51,234 nt of DNA, taken from Alphaproteobacteria bacterium (GTDB lineage: Bacteria > Pseudomonadota > Alphaproteobacteria > Micavibrionales > Micavibrionaceae). Shown here piece after piece: positions 44,299 to 51,234 of the stretch; the stretch's first letter is position 1; the number at the start of each line of letters is the position of its first letter. The position numbers and the translations under genes were made by a program. The notes below the pieces were generated by a model. It saw nothing but the letters and a program-made list of their open reading frames with translations, was not told where the DNA came from and searched no databases. Location of the stretch: contig JASBUS010000017.1 of NCBI GenBank assembly GCA_030147745.1, forward strand, positions 1 through 51,234, in the 5' to 3' direction.

Positions 44299-44730
44299 TC
44301 AAGATTTCGGTTTATCAATCACAGCGCAGGTGAGCTCGCATTTTGCGATTAATTTATCGCGATCATCCGTGACTTTTATATCCCAAACATGCTTAGCGCG
44401 GCCGATATGGACGGGGGTACAATGGGCGTAAACATAGCCGCTTGAAACGGGGCGGAGGTGATTGGCGCTAATTTGTGAACCAACGGCGTATTTATGGTCG
44501 GGATCAATGCACATCAGGGAGGCAAAACTGCCCGCTGTTTCGGCCAAAACGCATGTCGCGCCGCCGTGCAAAATGCCATGAATTTGGTGGGTGCGTTCAT
44601 CAACGGGCATGCGGGCGATTAAGTAATCATCCCCAATCTCCGTAAATTCGATTCCGAGTTGATCAAGAATATTTTCATGTGTCACCATATCCATTGCAGC
44701 GTCTGGTGAATATTTTTTGTGCCAAATCAT
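44299..44730 (-). CDS. Hotdog-fold acyl-CoA thioesterase (YdiI/PaaI type)
   Basis: A 143-residue hotdog protein. The N-terminal MIWHKK, PVDERTHQ, and HGGATCVLAETAGS with the likely catalytic Glu64 closely follow E. coli YdiI (MenI). These enzymes hydrolyse aryl or other acyl-CoA thioesters. Here it may release CoA from stalled acyl-CoAs of the surrounding pathways or act in quinone synthesis; the sequence does not decide. It is a single gene on the opposite strand. Confidence 0.85.
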   Translation of the reverse strand: MIWHKKYSPDAAMDMVTHENILDQLGIEFTEIGDDYLIARMPVDERTHQIHGILHGGATCVLAETAGSFASLMCIDPDHKYAVGSQISANHLRPVSSGYVYAHCTPVHIGRAKHVWDIKVTDDRDKLIAKCELTCAVIDKPKS

Positions 44731-44843
44731 GGTGTGACCCTCGTGAATTTAAAATGATCCGCGTCTAATTTTCGTGCATAATAGTAGCGTATGAAGTGCG
44801 GTAAGTAAATATAAAGCCGCTTATATAAGGATGATTAAATAAG

Positions 44844-45656
44844 ATGAATTTGCCTGAGAGACACTATGTAGCAGATGGTGTGGCTGATAAAATTATTTCT
44901 AAAATATTGGCGGTAACCGACTGTAATGGCGCGGATATATCGATAAATCACTTTAAATACGACCAGTTTCATATTGGAGGTGCGGTTGCTACGCAAGAAT
45001 TGCTGAAATTGATGGGTGATGTGACTGACTCCGCTGTTCTTGATGTTGGCGCCGGTTATGGTGGTGTGGCGCGTTATTTGGCGCATTTTGGCGGCGCAAA
45101 TGTTATGGCGGTGGATTTGGCCCAAAGTTATGTTGAATCGGCGCAAAAGATTCATGAATCTTTCCCTTTTTCTGGTAGGGTGACCTATCTGCAAGGTGAT
45201 GTTTGTGGTGATTTTTCTGGTGCTGAAATGGGGGCGCCGCTTTTTGATTGGTGTGTGTGGGTGCATTTGGGCATGAATATAAACAATAAAGAAAATGCAT
45301 TAAAATCTATGTATAACAAACTGAATAATAACGGAAAAATTATAATTTATGACGTATTGAAAACTGGCGACGATATTTTGGATGAAAAGTGCTTCCCCTT
45401 GCCGTGGGCGGATAATGGGGCGCAAAGTTTTGTTGGTGATATAAAAACATATGAAAACAGTCTTTTGGGCGCAGGATTTAATGTTGTTTATAAGGAAAAA
45501 TATGACGAAATTTTGCCAAAAATCATCAATAATCCTACGCCAGACGATGTGATCCCCTTTGCTGGATCAGACTTTAAGCTCTGCCTTGAAAATTTGCGTC
45601 AATTATTGGCGTGCGGTGCAGTTGCGCCTTGGTTTATAATTGCTGAAAAAATATAA
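44844..45656 (+). CDS. SAM-dependent methyltransferase
   Basis: A 270-residue class I methyltransferase. The SAM motif VLDVGAGYGGVARYLA is at about residue 65, followed by AVDLAQSYVE (motif II) and LQGDVCGDF (motif III). The C-terminal half resembles sarcosine/dimethylglycine or phosphoethanolamine methyltransferases in general plan, but the substrate is not clear. The gene is more AT-rich than its neighbours. It is a lone gene ahead of the isoleucine set. Confidence 0.8.
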   Translation: MNLPERHYVADGVADKIISKILAVTDCNGADISINHFKYDQFHIGGAVATQELLKLMGDVTDSAVLDVGAGYGGVARYLAHFGGANVMAVDLAQSYVESAQKIHESFPFSGRVTYLQGDVCGDFSGAEMGAPLFDWCVWVHLGMNINNKENALKSMYNKLNNNGKIIIYDVLKTGDDILDEKCFPLPWADNGAQSFVGDIKTYENSLLGAGFNVVYKEKYDEILPKIINNPTPDDVIPFAGSDFKLCLENLRQLLACGAVAPWFIIAEKI

Positions 45657-45784
45657 GTTTTCCTAGACGAGAATGTAGAAAAGACTACAATGCTGTGGCG
45701 TCCCTTAAAGGGGCGGTATTTATATTTTATTGTTTAAATATTCTTTTTGCGCGGCGGTGTGTTAGATGGGCAGGGAGAATAAAT

Positions 45785-46978
45785 ATGTCAGAACTTGATC
45801 CTATAGTTATTGTTGCGGCCAAACGTACGGCGATTGGCGGCTTTCAAGGTGGTTTTTCATCGCTTGCGGCGGCTGAACTTGGCGGCGCGGCGATTGATGC
45901 TGTGCGCGAAGCGGCGGGGCTCGGCTTTGGCGATGTCGATAATGTGATTATGGGCTGCGTGCTTCAGGCGGGGCAAGGGCAGGCACCTGCACGTCAAGCC
46001 TCGTTTAAAGGTGGGCTAGATCAATCAACACCATGTGTGACGCTCAATAAAATGTGTGGCTCTGGCCTGCAGGCTGTGATGTATGCACATGATTTAATTA
46101 AAGCTGAAACGCACGAGGTTATCATTGCGGGCGGGATGGAAAGCATGACCAATGCGCCGTATCTTCTTCCTAAGGCGCGTGGCGGCATGCGTATGGGGCA
46201 TGGGCAGGTTTATGACCATATGTTCCTAGACGGGCTTGAGGATGCTTATGATCGCGGGAAACTCATGGGTGTTTTTGCGGATCAATGCGCTGCGCATTAT
46301 AAATTTTCACGTGAGGCACAAGATGCTTATGCGCTTGAATCTCTCTCGCGCGCTAAAGCGGCAATCGCCAGTGATGCTTTCGTTGAGGAAATTGTGCCTG
46401 TCACGGTCGCAGGGCGCGGCGGTGATGTATCCGTTCATATTGATGAACAGCCGGGCAATGCGCGCCCTGATAAAATCCCACATCTTAAACCTGCTTTTGG
46501 TAAAGACGGGACGGTCACGGCAGCGAATGCAAGCTCGATATCTGATGGCGGGGCGGCGTTATTGTTGATGCGTGCGTCTGAAGCCGAAAAACGTGGCCTT
46601 ACGCCGCTTGTGAAAGTTCTTGGTCATAGCGTCCATGCGCGTGCGCCTGAATGGTTCACAACTGCGCCCGTTGGGGCGATGCAGGCGTTGTTTGATAAGC
46701 TTGGTAAGACTGCTAATGATTTTGATTTGTTTGAAATTAATGAAGCTTTTGCGGTGGTGACAATGGCGGCGATGCAGGAATTATCCATCCCCCATGATAG
46801 GGTCAATATTCGCGGCGGGGCTTGTGCGCTTGGTCACCCAATTGGGGCGTCTGGGGCGCGTATTTTGGTGACGCTTATTCATGCGCTGAAGCAAAAGGGC
46901 TTAAAACGCGGTGTTGCGTCGCTTTGTATCGGCGGCGGTGAAGCAGTTGCCCTTGCGGTTGAGAACTGGGAAGGTTAA
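45785..46978 (+). CDS. Thiolase (acetyl-CoA acetyltransferase type)
   Basis: A 397-residue thiolase with the nucleophilic Cys91 (NKMCGSGLQA), NEAFA, the His loop GGACALGHPIGASGAR and the second Cys in CIGGGE. In this context it probably cleaves 2-methylacetoacetyl-CoA from isoleucine to propionyl-CoA and acetyl-CoA, and may also act on acetoacetyl-CoA from leucine. The start at 45785 has AGGGAG upstream; a longer frame to 45695 would add an unlikely hydrophobic N-terminus. The next gene starts 3 bp after its stop. Confidence 0.93.
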   Translation: MSELDPIVIVAAKRTAIGGFQGGFSSLAAAELGGAAIDAVREAAGLGFGDVDNVIMGCVLQAGQGQAPARQASFKGGLDQSTPCVTLNKMCGSGLQAVMYAHDLIKAETHEVIIAGGMESMTNAPYLLPKARGGMRMGHGQVYDHMFLDGLEDAYDRGKLMGVFADQCAAHYKFSREAQDAYALESLSRAKAAIASDAFVEEIVPVTVAGRGGDVSVHIDEQPGNARPDKIPHLKPAFGKDGTVTAANASSISDGGAALLLMRASEAEKRGLTPLVKVLGHSVHARAPEWFTTAPVGAMQALFDKLGKTANDFDLFEINEAFAVVTMAAMQELSIPHDRVNIRGGACALGHPIGASGARILVTLIHALKQKGLKRGVASLCIGGGEAVALAVENWEG

Positions 46979-46981
46979 GCC

Positions 46982-48136
46982 ATGATTTTAACCGAAGAGC
47001 AAAAAATGATACAGGATATGACGCGTGACTTCGCGCGTCAGCGTCTTTGGCCAGAGGCAGGTAAACGCGCAGAGGAAAAACATTTTCCGAAGGCGGAATT
47101 ACAAGAGCTTGCAGAGCTTGGCATTTTGGGGATGTTGATCCCTCAAAATTATGGCGGCAGTGATACTGGGTATTTATCCTATGTTGTGGCGATGGAGGAA
47201 ATTGCTGCGGCGGATGGTGCGCTTTCAACGATTTTGAGTGTCAATAGCTGCCCCGTTTCAACGGCGATTTTGAATTATGCGTCGGAAGATCAAAAAAATG
47301 CGTGGTTACCGAAATTAACTTCGGGCGCGTGGATTGGTGCGTTTGCGTTAACTGAACCAGATGCAGGCTCTGATGCCGCGGCGATCCGCACCCGCGCTGT
47401 AAGGCAGGCGGATGGCTCTTATGTCCTAAACGGCACGAAGCAGTTTATTACGTCGGGTAAATATGGTGACCTTGCTTTAGTCTTCGCCGTAACTGACCCT
47501 GATGCGGGTAAGCGCGGTCTTTCATGCTTTGCTGTGCGTACCAATGCGGCGGGCTATCAAGTCGCACGCATTGAAGACAAAATGGGGCAGCAGGCGTCAG
47601 ACACCTGTCAGCTTGTCTTTGAAGATATGGCTGTACCGGCTGATGCTTTGATCGGCGCGGAAGGGGATGGCTATAAAATCGCCCTTGCCAATTTAGAAGG
47701 CGGCCGCCTTGGCATTGCGGCGCAGGCCGTTGGCATGGCGCGCGCAGCTTATGAACAGGCTCTGGCTTATGCGCAGGAGCGTAAAAGCTTTGGTAAATCT
47801 ATTGCTGATCATCAGGCGTTAGCCTTCCGTTTGGCGGATATGGCGACGAAGATTGAAGTGGCACGTCAAATGCTCCACCACGCCGCGGCGCTGCGTGATG
47901 CAGGCCTGCCTTGTAAAAAAGAAGCCTGTATGGCGAAGCTTTATGCCTCTGAAACGGGGGAAGCGGTGGCGCGTGAGGCCCTACAAATTTTCGGCGGGTA
48001 TGGTTATCTCACTGAATATCCGATTGAGCGCATTTACCGCGATATCCGTGTTTGTAGCATTTATGAAGGCACAAGCGATATTCAGCGCATTGTCATTGGA
48101 CGTGAAATTATAAAGGAGGCTGAAAATGCAGCTTAA
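46982..48136 (+). CDS. Acyl-CoA dehydrogenase (short/branched-chain type)
   Basis: A 384-residue FAD enzyme. ALTEPDAGSDAA and QFITSG are flavin/substrate loops, and the catalytic base is Glu362 in IYEGTSDIQR, the usual position. In the thiolase-ACAD-SDR set it fits 2-methylbutyryl-CoA or isobutyryl-CoA dehydrogenase, parallel to LiuA for leucine. It overlaps the next gene by 11 bp. Confidence 0.92.
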   Translation: MILTEEQKMIQDMTRDFARQRLWPEAGKRAEEKHFPKAELQELAELGILGMLIPQNYGGSDTGYLSYVVAMEEIAAADGALSTILSVNSCPVSTAILNYASEDQKNAWLPKLTSGAWIGAFALTEPDAGSDAAAIRTRAVRQADGSYVLNGTKQFITSGKYGDLALVFAVTDPDAGKRGLSCFAVRTNAAGYQVARIEDKMGQQASDTCQLVFEDMAVPADALIGAEGDGYKIALANLEGGRLGIAAQAVGMARAAYEQALAYAQERKSFGKSIADHQALAFRLADMATKIEVARQMLHHAAALRDAGLPCKKEACMAKLYASETGEAVAREALQIFGGYGYLTEYPIERIYRDIRVCSIYEGTSDIQRIVIGREIIKEAENAA

Positions 48137-48884
48137 AGATAAAGTCGCAATTGTCACAGGGGGCAGTGGCGGCATTGGCGCGGCGACCGTTAAATATTTA
48201 CGTGATAAAGGCGCGAAAGTGGCATCATGGGATTTGCATGAACCGAAGGACGATGCCCGCCTTGATGGCGTGGTGTATATCGCCTGTGACATCGTTGATG
48301 AAACCAGCGTGCTGATGGCGCTTGGCGCGGTGAAAGACGCGCTTGGTCTGCCGCATATTGTTGTACATTGCGCGGGCATTCTAGGCGGGGAACGTATCCT
48401 TGGCCGCGACGGCGTTGCGTCGCTTGAGCGTTTCCAAAAGATCATCAATGTCAATTTAAACGGCACATTTAACGTGCTGCGCCTCTCGGCTGAAATGATG
48501 GCGGCCAATGATGCGGACGGCGAAAGCGGTGAGCGCGGCGTGATTATCAACACAGGGTCGATTGCCGGTTATGAAGGGCAAATCGGGCAGGCTGCCTATG
48601 CGGCATCGAAAGGCGGCGTTGCGTCGATGACTTTGCCGATCGCGCGCGAACTTGCCCGTGTTGGCATTCGCGTGATGACCATTGCCCCAGGCGCAGTTGA
48701 AACGCCAATGATGGATAATGTGCCGCAGGAATATAAAGACGCGATTACGGCCAATATCCCTTTCCCAAGCCGTTTTGCCAAGGCAGAGGAATTTGCCATG
48801 CTTGCGGCGCATATTGTTGAAAACCCGATGCTAAATGGCGAGATTATTCGCCTAGATGGCGCGGCGCGTTTACCCGCGAAATAA
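48126..48884 (+). CDS. HSD17B10-like 3-hydroxyacyl-CoA dehydrogenase (SDR)
   Basis: A 252-residue short-chain dehydrogenase: NAD site TGGSGGIG, the Ser in NTGSIAGYEGQ, and catalytic Tyr/Lys in AAYAASKGG. TLPIARELARVGIRVMTIAPG, VPFPSR-like IPFPSR and NGEIIRLDGA closely match type II hydroxyacyl-CoA dehydrogenase (human HSD17B10), which oxidises 2-methyl-3-hydroxybutyryl-CoA in isoleucine breakdown. AAAGGAGG lies before the ATG, inside the end of the previous gene. Confidence 0.92.
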   Translation: MQLKDKVAIVTGGSGGIGAATVKYLRDKGAKVASWDLHEPKDDARLDGVVYIACDIVDETSVLMALGAVKDALGLPHIVVHCAGILGGERILGRDGVASLERFQKIINVNLNGTFNVLRLSAEMMAANDADGESGERGVIINTGSIAGYEGQIGQAAYAASKGGVASMTLPIARELARVGIRVMTIAPGAVETPMMDNVPQEYKDAITANIPFPSRFAKAEEFAMLAAHIVENPMLNGEIIRLDGAARLPAK

Positions 48885-48899
48885 TAAGGAGCATCTAAA

Positions 48900-49781
48900 A
48901 TGACACAATCCCCAGGCGCAAAAATGCGTCAATTATTGAAAGAAGAAAAGCCGCTTCAGGTTGTCGGCGCAATTAACGCCTATAGTGCGATGCTCGCCCG
49001 CGATGCAGGGCATAGGGCCATTTACTTATCAGGCGCGGGCGTTGCCAATGCGTCTTTCGGCCTGCCTGATTTGGGCATGACGAATTTGGCGGATGTTTGC
49101 GAAGATGCCCGCCGGATTACGGGCGCGGTTGATTTGCCGCTTTTGGTGGATATTGATGTTGGTTGGGGTAATGCCTTTAACATTGCCCGCACAATCAAAG
49201 AAATGGAGCGCGCAGGTGTTGCCGCCGTCCATATGGAAGACCAGATTGCCGCAAAACGCTGTGGCCACCGCCCGAATAAGGAACTGGTCAGCAAGGAAGA
49301 AATGGGCGACCGTATCAAGGCCGCTTTGGATGCTAAAACCGATGAAAACTTCATTGTTATGGCGCGCTGTGATGCTTTGGCGGTTGAAGGTTTCGATGCC
49401 GCTGTTGAGCGCAGTGCTTATTATGCAGAATGCGGCGCCGATGCGATTTTTGCCGAAGCAATGACCGATCTGGCGCATTATCGCATCATTAAAGATGCCG
49501 TTGGCGTGCCGTTGCTTGCCAATATCACTGAATTTGGTAAGACCGATTTATATACGGCAGAGGAATTAGCCGACCATGGCGTTGATATGGCATTATATCC
49601 GCTAAGTGCCTTCCGTGCGATGAGCAAAGCGGCGTTAGAGGTGTATAGCACAATCAAGAAAGATGGGACGCAAAAGGCCTGCGTTGATAAAATGCAGACC
49701 CGCGCGGAGCTTTATGAGCATTTAGAATATATGTCTTATGAACAACAACTTGATCGTCTACATAATTCAAAAAATCGATAA
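48900..49781 (+). CDS. prpB: 2-methylisocitrate lyase
   Basis: A 293-residue member of the isocitrate lyase/PEP mutase family. The catalytic loop reads KRCGHRPNK (Cys121), the 2-methylisocitrate lyase form. [16 protein letters not shown] binds metal. It splits 2-methylisocitrate into pyruvate and succinate, the last step of propionyl-CoA use. AAGGAG precedes the ATG, and 15 bp separates it from the SDR gene, joining isoleucine breakdown to propionate use in one transcript. Confidence 0.95.
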   Translation: MTQSPGAKMRQLLKEEKPLQVVGAINAYSAMLARDAGHRAIYLSGAGVANASFGLPDLGMTNLADVCEDARRITGAVDLPLLVDIDVGWGNAFNIARTIKEMERAGVAAVHMEDQIAAKRCGHRPNKELVSKEEMGDRIKAALDAKTDENFIVMARCDALAVEGFDAAVERSAYYAECGADAIFAEAMTDLAHYRIIKDAVGVPLLANITEFGKTDLYTAEELADHGVDMALYPLSAFRAMSKAALEVYSTIKKDGTQKACVDKMQTRAELYEHLEYMSYEQQLDRLHNSKNR

Positions 49782-49796
49782 TATGGGAGCGAAGAA

Positions 49797-50924
49797 ATGA
49801 GCGCACAAACACAATCAACTAAACCATCAGGCCTTGCGGGGATTGTCGCGGGGACAACCGAAATATCTGCGGCAGGCGGGGCGCATAACCTTGAATATCG
49901 CGGTTATAGTATTTATGAATTAGCTGAAAAAGCTGAATTTGAAGAAGTCGCCTATTTGCTGCTGAAGGGGCAATTACCAAAGGCGGCGGAACTTAGCGCC
50001 TATAAAGCGCGCCTGAAATCGATGCGTGATCTGCCTGAGGGCTTGAAAGCGGCATTAGAAATTATTCCGAAAGATGCGCACCCGATGGATGTTTTGCGCA
50101 GTGCAACCTCAATCCTTGGCAATTTAGAAGCTGAAGGCGCAGGCCGCAGTCAAGAAGATGTCGCGGATAGCCTACTTGCGAAATATCCGGCGATGATGAT
50201 GTATTGGTGGCATTATGCGCAGAATGGCAAGCGCATTAACTGTACAACAGACGCGGAAAGCATGGCGGCACATATATTGACGCTTTTGCGCCAAAAAGCA
50301 CCATCTGCGCTCCATGAACGCGCCGTTAATGTGTCGCTTATCCTTTATGCGGAACATGAATTTAACGCCTCAACCTTTACGGCCCGTACCATTGCATCGA
50401 CTTTGTCGGATTTTTATTCTGCCGTAACAGGCGCGATTGGCGCGTTGCGCGGGCCACTTCATGGCGGCGCGAACGAAGCGGCGATGGAATTGATCGAGCG
50501 TTTCAACACAGCGGAAGAGGCGGATATTGCCATTCACCGTATGCTTAAAAACAAAGAACTCATCATGGGTTTTGGTCACCGCGTTTATACCGAAGCTGAC
50601 CCACGTAACCGCGTGATTAAAGAATGGTCGCGTAAATTATCAGAAGAAAAAGGCGATATGAGCATGTTTGATGTGTCAGAGCGCATTGAACAAATCATGT
50701 GGGATGAAAAACATCTCTTCCCGAATTTGGATTTTTATTCTGCCTCGGTTTACAACATGCTTGGTATTCCGACATCTATTTTCACGCCGTTATTTGTGAT
50801 GTCCCGCATCACAGGTTGGGCGGCACATATATTTGAACAGCGCGCCAATAATAAATTGATCCGCCCATCTGCGGATTATATCGGCCCTGAGAAACTTGAA
50901 TTTGTTCCTATAGAAGAAAGATAA
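49797..50924 (+). CDS. prpC: 2-methylcitrate synthase
   Basis: A 375-residue citrate-synthase-fold enzyme: [13 protein letters not shown] near the N-terminus, [20 protein letters not shown], the catalytic His261 in [15 protein letters not shown] and the catalytic Asp in [10 protein letters not shown]. The short length and place between prpB and prpD identify 2-methylcitrate synthase, which joins propionyl-CoA and oxaloacetate. GGGAG precedes the ATG; 15 bp after prpB. Confidence 0.95.
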   Translation: MSAQTQSTKPSGLAGIVAGTTEISAAGGAHNLEYRGYSIYELAEKAEFEEVAYLLLKGQLPKAAELSAYKARLKSMRDLPEGLKAALEIIPKDAHPMDVLRSATSILGNLEAEGAGRSQEDVADSLLAKYPAMMMYWWHYAQNGKRINCTTDAESMAAHILTLLRQKAPSALHERAVNVSLILYAEHEFNASTFTARTIASTLSDFYSAVTGAIGALRGPLHGGANEAAMELIERFNTAEEADIAIHRMLKNKELIMGFGHRVYTEADPRNRVIKEWSRKLSEEKGDMSMFDVSERIEQIMWDEKHLFPNLDFYSASVYNMLGIPTSIFTPLFVMSRITGWAAHIFEQRANNKLIRPSADYIGPEKLEFVPIEER

Positions 50925-50928
50925 AACC

Positions 50929-51234
50929 ATGCAGCATCATGCGAATACAGATTTAAACGAACGTCCAGATTATGACAGCGTCATTCAGGATATTGTTGAT
51001 TATGTTTATGATTTCAACATCGACAGCAAGGCGACCTATGAAACAGCGCGTCATTGTTTGATGGATACGCTCGGCTGCGGCATTTTGGCGTTAAGCTTCC
51101 CCGCTTGTACCAAATTAATGGGCCCAATTGTGCCGGGTACGGTTGTGCCAATGGGCGTCCGCGTCCCGGGGACAAATTACCGTATGGATCCTGTCAAATC
51201 GGCCTTTGATATCGGTGCGAGGATCCGCGGGCGG
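50929..51234 (+). CDS. prpD: 2-methylcitrate dehydratase, 5' part (runs off window)
   Basis: The first 102 residues are visible. [25 protein letters not shown] and [19 protein letters not shown], here cut at their key residues, are typical PrpD N-terminal segments. PrpD dehydrates 2-methylcitrate. The ATG is 4 bp after the prpC stop. The frame is open to the last base. Confidence 0.92.
   Translation, partial: MQHHANTDLNERPDYDSVIQDIVDYVYDFNIDSKATYETARHCLMDTLGCGILALSFPACTKLMGPIVPGTVVPMGVRVPGTNYRMDPVKSAFDIGARIRGR

Overview
The window looks like a piece of an alphaproteobacterial genome of moderate GC content. The gene types point that way: a fused indolepyruvate oxidoreductase, a liu leucine-degradation operon, a RepABC-family RepC replication initiator, and an HSD17B10-type short-chain dehydrogenase next to prpBCD. 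I cannot name the genus. No rRNA, tRNA, CRISPR array or intact insertion sequence was seen.

Layout. 1-2.2 kb: the 3' end of a TonB-dependent receptor, a terminator, and a YfiR-like periplasmic protein. 2.2-9.9 kb: housekeeping genes (Hpt protein, metY, a Sel1-like membrane protein behind a consensus promoter, TerB-like protein, dusB, a class I aminotransferase, trpB-trpA). 9.9-12.5 kb: a plasmid-type replication module. It holds a ribbon-helix-helix-like protein, a HTH/coiled-coil DNA-binding protein, a 593-bp intergenic region with GAAACAC repeats in both orientations, a candidate antisense RNA and repC. 12.4-20.7 kb: surface-polysaccharide genes (Wzy-like polymerase, outer-membrane barrel, SGNH hydrolase, Wzx-like flippase, transglutaminase-like protein, family 2 glycosyltransferase). 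20.9-24.3 kb: a large serralysin-like RTX metalloprotease. 24.3-28.4 kb: rluA, a small ORF, cysNC-cysD and a small membrane protein. 28.6-31.6 kb: a signalling cluster (receiver protein probably split by a frameshift, an unknown protein, a degenerate EAL-like protein, an Hpt-like protein). 31.7-51.2 kb: branched-chain amino-acid catabolism (ilvE; liuB-liuC-liuD-liuE-liuA; a fused indolepyruvate oxidoreductase; a thioesterase and a methyltransferase; thiolase, acyl-CoA dehydrogenase and HSD17B10-like dehydrogenase; prpB-prpC-prpD, cut by the window end).

How it works together. The last 20 kb form a coherent route. IlvE deaminates Leu/Ile/Val, the liu enzymes take leucine to acetoacetate plus acetyl-CoA, and the thiolase/ACAD/SDR trio fits isoleucine to propionyl-CoA. 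PrpC-PrpD-PrpB then consume propionyl-CoA.

The most unusual part is the replication module. RepC is normally the third gene of a repABC operon, but here no repA or repB is visible. The sequence between the HTH gene and repC carries a minus-strand promoter (TTGCGT-N17-TATAAT) and, about 60 nt on, a perfect 10-bp hairpin followed by a T-rich tract. That is the layout of the counter-transcribed RNA of repABC plasmids. The plus-strand leader also contains two mutually exclusive pairings. The segment may be a chromid, an integrated plasmid, or a solo-RepC replicon with non-RepAB partners.
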